Source: Lentisphaeria bacterium
GTDB lineage: Bacteria > Verrucomicrobiota > Lentisphaeria > Victivallales > Victivallaceae
Length of the DNA stretch: 64,000 bases
NCBI GenBank assembly: GCA_017504435.1
Contig: JAFVRD010000053.1
Location: 124,001 to 188,000 of the forward strand
Direction of reading: 5' to 3'
In this document: positions 25,455-34,656 of the stretch, in pieces
How positions within the stretch are numbered: position 1 is the stretch's first letter
Layout: each line of letters starts with the position of its first letter
Notes under the pieces: generated by a model
What the model saw: the letters and a program-made list of their open reading frames with translations, nothing else
Databases searched by the model: none
What the model was told of the DNA's origin: nothing
Position numbers and translations under genes: made by a program

Positions 25455-26306
25455 ATGGAAAACACTACAGTTTTGATTGCGGCGGTCGTACTGATGTGTC
25501 TGCTTGGAGCAGCACTGGGGGCGGTAATCGGTATATTTGTCCGGATTTTCAAAGTAAAAAGTGATTTACTGGCAGATTTTGCATTGGAATTGCTGCCCGG
25601 TGCCAATTGCGGCGGGTGCGGTTATGCCGGGTGTGCCGATTTTGCCAAAGCTCTTGCCGCCGGTAAAGCCAATCCTTCCGGATGTCCGGTCTCCAGTGCC
25701 GAACAGATTGCGGCGATCTCCAGTGCTTTGGGCGTAGATGCCGGACAGATGGAACGCAAATGTGCGGTAGTGCTGTGCCGCTGTGATATCGGAGAGGTGC
25801 GGCACATGAATTACAACGGCGTACAGGATTGTGCCGCAGCGCATCTGGTCGGCGGCGGGCCGCAAGAGTGTCATTATGGATGTCTCGGCTTGGGGACATG
25901 CGCCCGCAAGTGTCCTTTCGGAGCTATTGAGATCATCGGGATGGTGGCAGTCGTTCACCGGGAATTGTGCGTCGGCTGCGGTAAATGTGTGGCGGCGTGT
26001 CCCCGCGGAGTTATCAAACTGGTCCCGGCGGATGCGGAATATCATGTTTATTGCAATTCTCCGAAAAAAGGTGCGGTCAAACGTCAATTCTGCAAAGCAG
26101 GATGCATCGGCTGCCGCAAGTGTGAACGTTCTGCGCCGGGTAAATTCGTTATCAACGGATTTCTGTCGCAGGTGAATTATGATGCCGGAGAATATCCTGA
26201 TGAAAAAGTCGCAGCCGCATTTACCTGTCCGGTGGGCGGATTGCTGGATGTTGAATCGCGTATCGCCGCGGCACGTGCCAAAGCGGAGGAGGTCAAAAAT
26301 AAATGA
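25455..26306 (+). CDS. rnfB: Rnf electron-transport complex subunit B, polyferredoxin
   Basis: ATG 25455 follows AGGAGG and yields 283 residues. A single N-terminal membrane helix is followed by the RnfB cysteine block NCGGCGYAGC...GCPV. Two [4Fe-4S] motifs come next (CLGLGTCARKCPFGA and CVGCGKCVAACPRGV). A third module starts as CKAGCIGCRKCERSAPGKF but its partner half retains only FTCPVGG, so it seems reduced compared with the longer clostridial RnfB. RnfB accepts electrons from reduced ferredoxin and passes them to the complex. The 3' end overlaps rnfC by ATGA. Confidence 0.93.
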   Translation: MENTTVLIAAVVLMCLLGAALGAVIGIFVRIFKVKSDLLADFALELLPGANCGGCGYAGCADFAKALAAGKANPSGCPVSSAEQIAAISSALGVDAGQMERKCAVVLCRCDIGEVRHMNYNGVQDCAAAHLVGGGPQECHYGCLGLGTCARKCPFGAIEIIGMVAVVHRELCVGCGKCVAACPRGVIKLVPADAEYHVYCNSPKKGAVKRQFCKAGCIGCRKCERSAPGKFVINGFLSQVNYDAGEYPDEKVAAAFTCPVGGLLDVESRIAAARAKAEEVKNK

Positions 26307-27643
26307 ATAAGAGTTCCCGGACTGTTATGACTTTTTCCGGCGGTATCCATCCGTTGGGAGATGGCAAATCGTTGAGTAATAAAATGGCGGTCGTTCCGGC
26401 ACCGCTTCTGGATAAATATTTCGTACTGCTTTCTGAAAACGCCGGAAAACCGCCGCAGCCGGTGGTGCAGAAAGGGGATAAAGTTCGCAAATACCAGCTT
26501 TTGGCAGCGGCAGACGGTTTCGTTTCTGCGAATTTGCATTCTCCGACCAGCGGTGAGGTGATTGATATCCGTAAAGTTCCCGGCCCGATGGGGCTTCCGG
26601 CAGTGGCAATCGAAATCGCTGCTGATGGCGAAGATGCCGGAGAACCGCCGTTTGAACCGATCACAGATTGGCAGAATGCCGATCCGGAAATGTTGAAAAA
26701 ACGTGTTGCCGAAGCGGGGCTTGTCGGTATGGGAGGTGCATCGTTTCCCACCCATGTCAAACTTTCGCCGCCGCCGGAAAAAAAGGTGGATACTCTGATC
26801 CTCAACGGTGCCGAATGTGAACCGTATCTGACCGCAGATCACCGCTTGATGCTGGAACTCCCTGAAAAAGTGGTGCGCGGTGCGGCGATCCTTGCGAAAA
26901 TACTGCAGGTCAAACGTGCCGGTATCGGCGTGGAGATCAATAAATCTGATGCGATTGATGCACTCAATAAATTCGGCAGCCGTTACAATGTGGAGATCGT
27001 ACCGCTGAAAGTCCGTTATCCGCAAGGCTCTGAAAAACAGCTTATCAACGCCATTACCGGACGGAAAGTGCGTTCCGGAGGTTTGCCGATGGATGCCGGT
27101 TGTGTGGTGCAGAATGTTGCCACTGCAGCGGCATTGAGCGATGCGGTGACCGAGGGGATCCCGCTGATCGAGCGCATTGTCACCGTTACCGGTGAAGTGG
27201 TGGTAGAACCGGGCAACTTCCGGGCAAAGATCGGGACTCCGGCGATTGAATTGGTCAAACTTGCCGGAGGTGTTACTGAAGAACCGGGCAAATTGATATT
27301 TGGCGGGCCGATGATGGGATTTGCCCAGAAATCATTTGAGGTGCCGATCGCCAAAAATACTTCCGGGATTTTGTTGCTGCCGACTAAAGTATCATTGAAT
27401 TATGCCACGACCGGATGTATCCGGTGCGGCAGATGTGTGCAGGGATGTCCGATGAAACTGATGCCCTGTCTGCTTTCTACCGCGATCGAAGCAGACCGTT
27501 TTGATCTGGCGGCGCAGAATCATGTTATGGATTGTATGGAATGCGGCTCCTGCGCTTACGTCTGTCCGGATCACCGTCCGTTGGTGCAGAATATCCGGCG
27601 TGCCAAAGCCGAATTACGGAAACAAGCTGCGAAAGGAAATTGA
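26303..27643 (+). CDS. rnfC: Rnf electron-transport complex subunit C
   Basis: At 446 residues this is the short RnfC form without the long repeat-rich tail of proteobacterial RsxC. It has an N-terminal barrel-sandwich part, an NADH/FMN-binding region with GLVGMGGASFPTHVK and LILNGAECEPYLTADHR, and two C-terminal [4Fe-4S] motifs, CIRCGRCVQGCP (about 371) and CMECGSCAYVCP (about 411). RnfC is the peripheral NADH dehydrogenase module on the cytoplasmic face. It overlaps rnfB and is followed closely by rnfD. Confidence 0.95.
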   Translation: MNKSSRTVMTFSGGIHPLGDGKSLSNKMAVVPAPLLDKYFVLLSENAGKPPQPVVQKGDKVRKYQLLAAADGFVSANLHSPTSGEVIDIRKVPGPMGLPAVAIEIAADGEDAGEPPFEPITDWQNADPEMLKKRVAEAGLVGMGGASFPTHVKLSPPPEKKVDTLILNGAECEPYLTADHRLMLELPEKVVRGAAILAKILQVKRAGIGVEINKSDAIDALNKFGSRYNVEIVPLKVRYPQGSEKQLINAITGRKVRSGGLPMDAGCVVQNVATAAALSDAVTEGIPLIERIVTVTGEVVVEPGNFRAKIGTPAIELVKLAGGVTEEPGKLIFGGPMMGFAQKSFEVPIAKNTSGILLLPTKVSLNYATTGCIRCGRCVQGCPMKLMPCLLSTAIEADRFDLAAQNHVMDCMECGSCAYVCPDHRPLVQNIRRAKAELRKQAAKGN

Positions 27644-27649
27644 TATATT

Positions 27650-28774
27650 ATGGACAGTGAAAAAAATAAAAGCGGCATGCTGCTGCCTACCGGAGAAAAA
27701 TTGGTGTTGAGTTCATCGCCGCACCTCTCTACCGGTGCGAGTTTGCGTAAGATCATGGGAGGCGTGTTGCTGGCACTGCTTCCGGCGGTGGCAGCAGCGG
27801 TCTGCTTTTTCGGATTCCGGGCGTTGCTGGTTATCATTTATACGACCGCATCTTGTGTGATTGCAGAAGCGTTGTGGTGTTATTTCGCCGGAAAACCGGT
27901 TTTGAAAACGATCAGTGACTGTTCCGCGGCAGTTACCGGATTACTGCTGGCACTCTGTCTGCCGGTATCTGTTCCGTGGTATGTGCCGCCGATCGGGGCA
28001 ATATTGGCGATTTGGCTTGGCAAACAGGTTTACGGAGGATTAGGTAATAATCCGTTCAATCCGGCATTGGTGGCGCGGGTCGGACTGCTTATTGCGCTGC
28101 CGGCGGCGATGACTGCATGGACACCGTCCCGGGGAATGCTGCAGTATGATTATCCGTTGCAAAATACCTTTTTCAGTGGAGAAAATCTCCGGAAAATCGG
28201 GTCTGAACCGGCAGATGCCATTACCTGTGCCACTCCGTTGGGGGTGGCAAAAACTTCCGGAAAAGTTCTGGAACGCGGTGATGCCGGAAAAATGCACTTT
28301 GCGGAAGTGGAGTATCCTGATTTACTGCTGCGTTATTTCCTCGGTGACCGTGCCGGTTGTCTGGGCGAGACCAGCGTGCTGGCTTTGCTGCTGGGGTTTG
28401 TTATATTGGTGGCATTGAATCTGATCAACTGGCGCGTGCCGGTGATATTTGTGGGGACGGTGGCATTGATAACGGGGGCGATGCATGCGATTTTCCCCGG
28501 TGTCACTCCGAATCTGGCATTTCATATCCTCAATGGCGGTCTGCTGCTGGGGGCAGTATTCATGGCAACCGATATGGTCACCAGTCCGATCACCGGCTGG
28601 GGGTGTGTGGTATTTGCCGCCGGTTGCGGTATTATAACTTCGGTGATCCGGATCTGGGGCAATTATCCGGAAGGGGTCAGTTTTGCAATTTTGTTTATGA
28701 ATGCGCTGGTGCCTTTGATTGACCGCTGGTGCGGTAAACGTCCGTTCGGCTATGTTCCGGAACGACATAAATAA
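27650..28774 (+). CDS. rnfD: Rnf electron-transport complex subunit D
   Basis: A 374-residue membrane protein with SSPHLSTGASLRKIM near the start and NPFNPALVARVGLLIALP. The segment DAITCATPLG includes Thr195, which by homology should carry covalently attached FMN. The later RAGCLGETSVLALLLG block is highly typical. RnfD belongs to the NqrB family and couples electron transfer to ion movement. It lies 7 bp after rnfC and 12 bp before rnfG. Length and motifs are complete, so it should be functional. Confidence 0.95.
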   Translation: MDSEKNKSGMLLPTGEKLVLSSSPHLSTGASLRKIMGGVLLALLPAVAAAVCFFGFRALLVIIYTTASCVIAEALWCYFAGKPVLKTISDCSAAVTGLLLALCLPVSVPWYVPPIGAILAIWLGKQVYGGLGNNPFNPALVARVGLLIALPAAMTAWTPSRGMLQYDYPLQNTFFSGENLRKIGSEPADAITCATPLGVAKTSGKVLERGDAGKMHFAEVEYPDLLLRYFLGDRAGCLGETSVLALLLGFVILVALNLINWRVPVIFVGTVALITGAMHAIFPGVTPNLAFHILNGGLLLGAVFMATDMVTSPITGWGCVVFAAGCGIITSVIRIWGNYPEGVSFAILFMNALVPLIDRWCGKRPFGYVPERHK

Positions 28775-28785
28775 GAGGTGGGCAA

Positions 28786-29421
28786 ATGAGTTTGCGTGAC
28801 AGTGAAAACACCTGGGTATTGGGCGTATTTCTTGGAATTGTGGCATTGATCGCTGCATTGGCATTGGCATTGGTTTCCGATTGGACGGCCGGTTCGATCA
28901 AGGCGGCGCAGGAGAAAAACCGCACGGCAATGTTTGACCGTCTGCAATTGGATGAATTTGACCGTACCGGCAGTGATGTCATGATTGGAAAAATGATTTT
29001 CTGTGCGGTTTACAATGCCGGTAAATGTATCGGATTTGTCGGCGAGGGCAGTGCGCCGGGATATGGCGGCAGTATTGATGCCATGGTGGGATTTGATCTC
29101 AGCGGAAAAATCACCGGCGTGCAGATATTGCGGCACAAAGAGACTCCGGGATTGGGGGCAGAGGTTTGTGACCGGAAGTTCCGGCGTACGATTCTGAATT
29201 TGGGAGTCAAGGCTCCGGAGGTTCCGGAAAATATTTATCTGGATCAATTCAAAGGTCAGTTGGCATCCGGGGCCGGAAAATGGCAGATCGCCAAAGATGG
29301 CGGTAAATTCATCTACCGTACCGGTGCGACAGTCAGCGGCAGGGCGGTAACTTCACTGGTTAATGATATTGCGGTGTCATTTGCAGCGCACCGTATGGAA
29401 ATACAGGAGCAGAGTAAGTAA
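28786..29421 (+). CDS. rnfG: Rnf electron-transport complex subunit G
   Basis: The 211-residue protein has one N-terminal membrane helix and an FMN-binding extracytoplasmic domain. The FMN attachment motif reads TGATVSGRAVTSLV, with Thr182 as the flavin-carrying residue; most relatives have SGAT here. GYGGSIDAMVGFDLSGKITG and KETPGLGAEV are further RnfG/NqrC hallmarks. It ends in a TAATG overlap with rnfE, and AAGAGGTGGG precedes its start. Confidence 0.94.
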   Translation: MSLRDSENTWVLGVFLGIVALIAALALALVSDWTAGSIKAAQEKNRTAMFDRLQLDEFDRTGSDVMIGKMIFCAVYNAGKCIGFVGEGSAPGYGGSIDAMVGFDLSGKITGVQILRHKETPGLGAEVCDRKFRRTILNLGVKAPEVPENIYLDQFKGQLASGAGKWQIAKDGGKFIYRTGATVSGRAVTSLVNDIAVSFAAHRMEIQEQSK

Positions 29422-30101
29422 TGAAAAACTCATATTTTGGAGATTTTATCAAAGGTTTCTGGAAAGAAAATCCGGTGTTGGTTCTTCTGCTCGGCACCTG
29501 TCCGACATTGGCATTGACCAGCAATGCCGCCAATGGTGCCGGGATGGGGGCGGCAACGACATTTGTATTGATCGGCAGCAATCTGGTCATCAGTCTGATT
29601 GCCGGATTTACTCCGAAAAAGATCCGTATTCCAGTATATATCGTTGTGATCGCGGCGTTTGTGACCGTAGTGGATCTGCTGCTGAAAGCTTACGCACCTC
29701 CGGCGTTGTATGATGCGTTGGGTATATTCATTCCGCTGATCGTTGTGAATTGCATTGTGTTGGGACGTGCTGAAGCATTTGCCTCCAAAAACGGGATGTT
29801 CCGTTCGGTACTTGACGGTGCCGGAATGGGGATCGGCTTCACGATCGCGTTGACCTTGATCGGCATCGTCCGGGAATTTCTGTGCAGCGGTTCGGCATTC
29901 GGGATCAAGCTTATCCCGGCATGGGAAGTGGATTTCCTTCTGCCGGGGGCGGCACCCGGAGCATTTATCATTGTCGGAGTTATATTGGCATTGAAAAGTT
30001 TTTTCAACCGGAGAAGTGCAATCAAAAAAGGCAAATTATATGTGCCTCCACAGGGGATAGACTGCCGCAACTGCCGGATTTGCCGTATTGATGACAGGTA
30101 A
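29421..30101 (+). CDS. rnfE: Rnf electron-transport complex subunit E
   Basis: This 226-residue, six-helix subunit pairs with RnfA. It has FWKENPVLVLLLGTCPTLALT, IFIPLIVVNCIVLGRAEAFAS and the late LLPGAAPGAFIIVGVILA segment. Cysteines in GTCPTL and VNCIVLG mirror those of RnfA. An unusual 15-residue tail (GIDCRNCRICRIDDR) adds three closely spaced cysteines that could bind a metal. The start overlaps rnfG (TAATG). No clear terminator separates it from the convergent gene that ends 12 bp downstream. Confidence 0.93.
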   Translation: MKNSYFGDFIKGFWKENPVLVLLLGTCPTLALTSNAANGAGMGAATTFVLIGSNLVISLIAGFTPKKIRIPVYIVVIAAFVTVVDLLLKAYAPPALYDALGIFIPLIVVNCIVLGRAEAFASKNGMFRSVLDGAGMGIGFTIALTLIGIVREFLCSGSAFGIKLIPAWEVDFLLPGAAPGAFIIVGVILALKSFFNRRSAIKKGKLYVPPQGIDCRNCRICRIDDR

Positions 30102-30113
30102 ATATTGGTTGTT

Positions 30114-31235
30114 TTAGCGCAGTACCGCAAAATTTTTGCTGCCGTTGGTATTGATGGCGATACATTCCAGCTCCACCAGCCACGCCGGCCGGCAGACCGG
30201 AGCTTTTACAGCAGTCAGCGGAACCGTATTGCCAAGACGGGTTTTGACCATTGCGGTAACAGCCGGGGCATCTGCAATATCCCGCAGGTAAAGTGTAGCG
30301 ATCCTGACATCACTTAATTGGGCGTCGCCGCATTGAAGCAGAGCTTCCACATTATCCATCATGCGTGATGTTTGTCTGAGTACATCTCCGGGATGGACGA
30401 CCATACCCTCTTTGTCAATACTGGCTGTTCCGGAAATAAACAAATGTGACCGGTCTCCGAAAATCATTCTGGTGCCCCGTTCAAAACTTACTCCGTACAA
30501 GGTAGTGGGAGATAGCATTTCCGGGGCAGAGAGGTAATGCATCTGGCTCTGAAGTGCGCCGGGATAACTTAATGAATCCATTTTGACCAGCCGGTTGACC
30601 TCCGGCATGTGTCCTTCAATGCCGGTACTGGCGATAAAATGAGTTTTACCGGTCAAACCGATCCCGGCAAAGAATTCGTTGCGTGCTTTTACCAATCCGG
30701 CATAATTGTTATCCACGTCCCGGCAGTAGAGCCAGGTTCTAACGGTGTGGTCTGCCACACATCCATTCCGGGCGCGCAAAAAATTTTCCAATGCATCAAA
30801 TTCTTCTGCCGTCTGGTCAAAACTTCCGGATGAGTCCAATTGCGATTTTTTGAACCATACCGGAGAATAATTCTGCATGGCGATTTGCATGGAACTTTGC
30901 CGGAAATTTTTCGACAGCCCTGTCCCGCACCAGTGCCAGGATTCCAGCGCGATCCTGCCGGATGCGGGAGGTTGTCCGACAATGGAAATAAAACTTTGCC
31001 GGCATTTGAGCAGTTCATCCAGTACCGGAGTCTGATTGGTAATGTCACTCAGGTGAAAACGCAGCAGAACTTCACTGTTTTCAGAACAGCCGTGTTCCCG
31101 GATGTATTCATCGTATGCCTTCAGCAGGGAAACTGCATCGGTGCTGAAATTTTCACCGGCAGAAATGGATGCTGCAAAAAAGTATTCGGTTATGCCATTG
31201 CCGTCAGGTATGAAGCAGGAGTGATTGAAAAGCAT
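30114..31235 (-). CDS. RidA-like tandem protein with chorismatase-type middle region
   Basis: The 373 residues appear to hold an N-terminal RidA-like half (LLRFHLSDITNQTP and GQPPASGRIALESWHW), a middle segment resembling FkbO/Hyg5-type chorismatases (VRTWLYCRDVDNNYAGLVKA and FIASTGIEGHMPEV), and a C-terminal RidA domain (LFISGTASIDKEGMVVHPGD and CRPAWLVELECIAIN). RidA proteins deaminate reactive enamines, and chorismatases share the fold. It is the last gene of the DUF1549/1553 operon and overlaps the PPC gene by TAATG. It has no signal peptide, unlike its operon partners. Enzymatic activity is unproven; the family assignment rests on local motifs. Confidence 0.65.
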   Translation of the reverse strand: MLFNHSCFIPDGNGITEYFFAASISAGENFSTDAVSLLKAYDEYIREHGCSENSEVLLRFHLSDITNQTPVLDELLKCRQSFISIVGQPPASGRIALESWHWCGTGLSKNFRQSSMQIAMQNYSPVWFKKSQLDSSGSFDQTAEEFDALENFLRARNGCVADHTVRTWLYCRDVDNNYAGLVKARNEFFAGIGLTGKTHFIASTGIEGHMPEVNRLVKMDSLSYPGALQSQMHYLSAPEMLSPTTLYGVSFERGTRMIFGDRSHLFISGTASIDKEGMVVHPGDVLRQTSRMMDNVEALLQCGDAQLSDVRIATLYLRDIADAPAVTAMVKTRLGNTVPLTAVKAPVCRPAWLVELECIAINTNGSKNFAVLR

Positions 31236-33334
31236 TATTTGCCTCCTTCAATCAGGATCGCCGGGAGTATGATTTCCTGAATGATTTTTTTATCAGTACC
31301 GTTTTTTTGCCGGCGGTTGAATTTATATACGATTTTAAAAAGCTGATTGACCGCTTTACCTTTGCCGTCAGGAGTCGCAAACAATGTCATTTTCAACTGC
31401 CGCGGAGGCTCTTTGCGGCCTGATTTCAGAGTTCCTGCCGGAGCAAGCGTTTTACCGGAGCGGATCTTCAGCCATGCCGGGGGATCGATCATGATCAATT
31501 CCGCTTCTGCATCCGGCGGATTATTGCGGCAGGAAACCAGCGCGGTCACGGTTTTGTCTGTATCCAGAATGATCCGGATGATAGGCTTTTTCCAGCAGAA
31601 TTTATCCATACCAGGCTGGCTGCGTTGAATCGCAAACATCAGATATTTTGCCGGGGCGATATGGGTGTAGGCGAATGCCTGCATCATCTCATCTCCGGGG
31701 ATAACGCGGGTGGTGAATCCGCCTCCGGATGCTTCCATAACAGCGGCTGCCGGAAAATTTTTTGCGATATTCCGGGCATACAGGGTGACTGTGCTGCGTT
31801 CCACACCAGCCGGAATGGTATCAGAACCGGCTATTGATATATCCGGACAGCGTAATTTTAATTTGATTTCTCCGGTAAATCCGTCATGTCTTTGTACGGC
31901 TAAAGTTATCGGTGTCCAGCCGTTACGGTTGACACTTGATGCTGATTTGACCGTATAAATGTCAAAATGATCCACCGGTTTGGATATTCTCAGGAAGTAG
32001 AAATAATCCGATCCTGATTTCCCGGTGACATCTGCGACTTTGACAGTGTAAATCCCGTCTGCCGGGACTGTGAAACGGATAAGTGGATCTGCGGCACCGT
32101 GAAGGATCGATCCGGCTTTCAAGCGGGGGGAGTCATCATTATGGGCAATGATTTTGCCCCGGCTGTCAGTTATCTGCATAAACGCATCTGTCGGAGAACC
32201 ATGGCGGCGGGCATAGACTTCCAACATGACGGTTTCGCCTCTTTTGGCCCGGAATTTCCGGGTGTTCCCAGTGGCATTTTTCAAAGTTTCCCGTACCATG
32301 ATCCCCGGGGCAAGTACGGTGCTTTCAGAAAGATCATCGGCGTTGATCAGCTTGCATCCCGGAATGTGCGGAGTTGACCGTTTGGGCGGTTCAGGATCTC
32401 CGGAGTGTGCGGTTATACGATATACGAAATCTTCCCGGCCCCGGTAGAGCGCATCCCGGATGAGCAATGTGTAAGTGCCGTTTTCCGGAGCGGTGAATGT
32501 CAGGACCGGATCGGGATCAAAATAGTGATCATCAGCGTAAGCGACGGTTCCTCCGGCGGCATCCAATACTTCCAGGACCATTTGAAAATGTCCCGGCACA
32601 CCATCGCCGATAAAAGGCATCAGATAACGTCCCAAAGCGGAGAAGGTGATTTTTTCGCCTTTTTGGGCTGTAAAAATAAACCGGTCACATTCTCCCGGCA
32701 TGATTTGTCCGTTAAGCACCGCCGGGACAGAGAATTTCGGAATGTGGGGTTTGGCAAACGGAACTGTGAAATAAGGTTCCCTGCGTTCCGGAAGAGTTCC
32801 AACAAAAAATTTCAGCGGATTGCTGACCTGACCGCCTCTGGCAACCAGACGCAATTCCCTTTCTCCGGGAGCGGCATCCGGGGCGATATTCAATCTGACC
32901 AGCACCCGGCCGGAAATGGCAGGACTTATCTGCAGGGAATTCTGTCTGACAAAGAGAAAACGGTAAACGATATCCCTTTCGCCGTCACTGAGTTCATTCA
33001 TCCGGTCAAACCACGGGTGAAACCGCCACCCTTCCGTACTTTCCGGCAGCGGAGGTTTACGCGGATCGCCGCAGTGAATATTTTTCAGCCAGCGGTAAAG
33101 GTATTGCCGTTGTTTGCTGTCCGGATGGGGAATACCTTTGACGTATTCCACATATTCAACGTTGATTCCATTTCCGGAAATACATACATCGTTCACTCCA
33201 TGGAGCTTTTGTCCTCCGATAATGAGTTCCACCGAGCTGCCTTGCTGCGCGCCGGAAGGCATCATGAATCCGATGTGGACGGCATACAAAGGCATCACTG
33301 CCGCAATTAGTATCCAAAACAGAAATGTTTTCAT
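31235..33334 (-). CDS. Exported protein with pre-peptidase C-terminal-like (PPC) domains
   Basis: A 699-residue protein with a clear signal peptide (MKTFLFWILIAAVMPLYAVH). It is rich in beta structure. Two PPC-like repeats can be recognised by their GxYxLxV-type ends, ENGTYTLLIRDALYRG and ADGIYTVKVADVTGKSG, each preceded by a DAxxxI/V-D strand block. Such proteins accompany DUF1501 and DUF1553 proteins in Planctomycetes and relatives and are probably extracytoplasmic binding or scaffold proteins. It overlaps the DUF1501 gene by ATGA and the RidA-like gene by TAATG. No catalytic motif was found. Confidence 0.7.
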   Translation of the reverse strand: MKTFLFWILIAAVMPLYAVHIGFMMPSGAQQGSSVELIIGGQKLHGVNDVCISGNGINVEYVEYVKGIPHPDSKQRQYLYRWLKNIHCGDPRKPPLPESTEGWRFHPWFDRMNELSDGERDIVYRFLFVRQNSLQISPAISGRVLVRLNIAPDAAPGERELRLVARGGQVSNPLKFFVGTLPERREPYFTVPFAKPHIPKFSVPAVLNGQIMPGECDRFIFTAQKGEKITFSALGRYLMPFIGDGVPGHFQMVLEVLDAAGGTVAYADDHYFDPDPVLTFTAPENGTYTLLIRDALYRGREDFVYRITAHSGDPEPPKRSTPHIPGCKLINADDLSESTVLAPGIMVRETLKNATGNTRKFRAKRGETVMLEVYARRHGSPTDAFMQITDSRGKIIAHNDDSPRLKAGSILHGAADPLIRFTVPADGIYTVKVADVTGKSGSDYFYFLRISKPVDHFDIYTVKSASSVNRNGWTPITLAVQRHDGFTGEIKLKLRCPDISIAGSDTIPAGVERSTVTLYARNIAKNFPAAAVMEASGGGFTTRVIPGDEMMQAFAYTHIAPAKYLMFAIQRSQPGMDKFCWKKPIIRIILDTDKTVTALVSCRNNPPDAEAELIMIDPPAWLKIRSGKTLAPAGTLKSGRKEPPRQLKMTLFATPDGKGKAVNQLFKIVYKFNRRQKNGTDKKIIQEIILPAILIEGGK

Positions 33335-34644
33335 ACATCCTCCCGGTAAAGTGTCCGCAGTTTATTCGGAGTTTTCCGAACCGGCAGAATAGTCAGATCC
33401 AAATTGCGGGGATTGGGCAGTTTTGCTGCCGGATTGATCCCGGCAAGTTCATAGATGCTCCACAGCAGGTCTACCGGAGAAACCGGAGATGACGCCGGAC
33501 GTTCTCCGCAGGCATCGGAACTGCCCAGCACTCTGCCGCCGGCAAATCCTCCTCCGGCAACAACAGTACTGAAACAGTGACAGAAATGATTCCTTCCGCC
33601 GTTCCACGGTTCGCCGTAATCCACTTTCGGGGTGCGTCCGAATTCACCGGTACACCAGATGAGGGTTGAATCCAGCAGTTTTCTTTCGCTCAAATCCTCC
33701 AGCAGTGCGGCAAATCCCTGATCCAGTTCCGGACCGATTTTCTGCATGGATTCAAAATGTTTTTTATGGGTATCCCAGCCGGAAGCATTGATCGTGATAT
33801 ACGGCACTCCGGCTTCCACCAGTCTCCGGGCGGCAAGGCAGCATTGCCCGAATTTATTTCTGCCGTACCGGTCACGCATGGCTGGGGATTCCAGATTCAG
33901 ATCAAATGCTTTGGCATCGCTGCCTTCGATGATCGTTTGGGCGGCAGCTCCGGCGTGTTCAAACTCAAGCAGTTCCCGGCAGCTTCCGGGAACGGAGCTG
34001 AACGTATCGAGCATCCGGGCATATTCGGCGCGTTTGATCAGGTGGTCAGCCTCCATGTCGCCGGGTGCTGTGAAACCATCGACCAGAAATTTCGCAGCAT
34101 TGGGATTGGAACCGGTGGCAAGCGGTTTGAAGCGGTCACTTAAAAAACCGTTTTCGGAGAAGCGGCCTTTATTTGAGGTCAGGGCGATATACGGCGGCAG
34201 TTTGCCTTTGTATGAATGACTTTTCATCATTGCGATCACTGCTCCGATGGCAGGATAGGTTATACCGTCACCGGGCATTCTGCCGGTCTGCATCAGATAA
34301 GTGGCAGTTTCATGTCCGTTGGTATGATGATTCATGCTGCGGATAATGGAATATTTATCGGCATGTTGAGCCAGTTTGGGCATAAATTCACTGATTCTGA
34401 TCCCCGGGACATTGGTGGGGATATCTCCGTATCCGCCGTTATAGGCTTTTCCGGCATTGGGTTTGGGGTCAAAGGTTTCAAGGTGCGATGGTCCTCCCCA
34501 GACCCATATTTCAATAACTGATTTAGCCGGTTGCCGTTGCGGCTTTCCCGCGGCAGCGGCGGCAAACAATCCGCCGGACATACGGTCAAGTGCGCCGTAT
34601 GCGCCGCACAGAGCCATCATTTTCAAAAATTCACGCCGGTTCAT
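33331..34644 (-). CDS. DUF1501 domain protein, Tat-type exported
   Basis: The 437-residue protein begins MNRREFLKMMALCGAYGAL, a twin-arginine-type signal. The body shows DUF1501 hallmarks: VWGGPSHLETFDPKPNA, SMNHHTNGHETATYLMQTG, INASGWDTHKKHFE and WCTGEFGRTPKVDYG. DUF1501 proteins have an alkaline-phosphatase/sulfatase-like fold, but their reaction is unknown. Export in folded form by Tat suggests a cofactor or metal acquired in the cytoplasm. It lies between the DUF1549/1553 gene (12 bp upstream) and the PPC gene (ATGA overlap), so the operon acts outside the cytoplasm. Confidence 0.85.
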   Translation of the reverse strand: MNRREFLKMMALCGAYGALDRMSGGLFAAAAAGKPQRQPAKSVIEIWVWGGPSHLETFDPKPNAGKAYNGGYGDIPTNVPGIRISEFMPKLAQHADKYSIIRSMNHHTNGHETATYLMQTGRMPGDGITYPAIGAVIAMMKSHSYKGKLPPYIALTSNKGRFSENGFLSDRFKPLATGSNPNAAKFLVDGFTAPGDMEADHLIKRAEYARMLDTFSSVPGSCRELLEFEHAGAAAQTIIEGSDAKAFDLNLESPAMRDRYGRNKFGQCCLAARRLVEAGVPYITINASGWDTHKKHFESMQKIGPELDQGFAALLEDLSERKLLDSTLIWCTGEFGRTPKVDYGEPWNGGRNHFCHCFSTVVAGGGFAGGRVLGSSDACGERPASSPVSPVDLLWSIYELAGINPAAKLPNPRNLDLTILPVRKTPNKLRTLYREDV

Positions 34645-34656
34645 ATTTTCCCTCCA

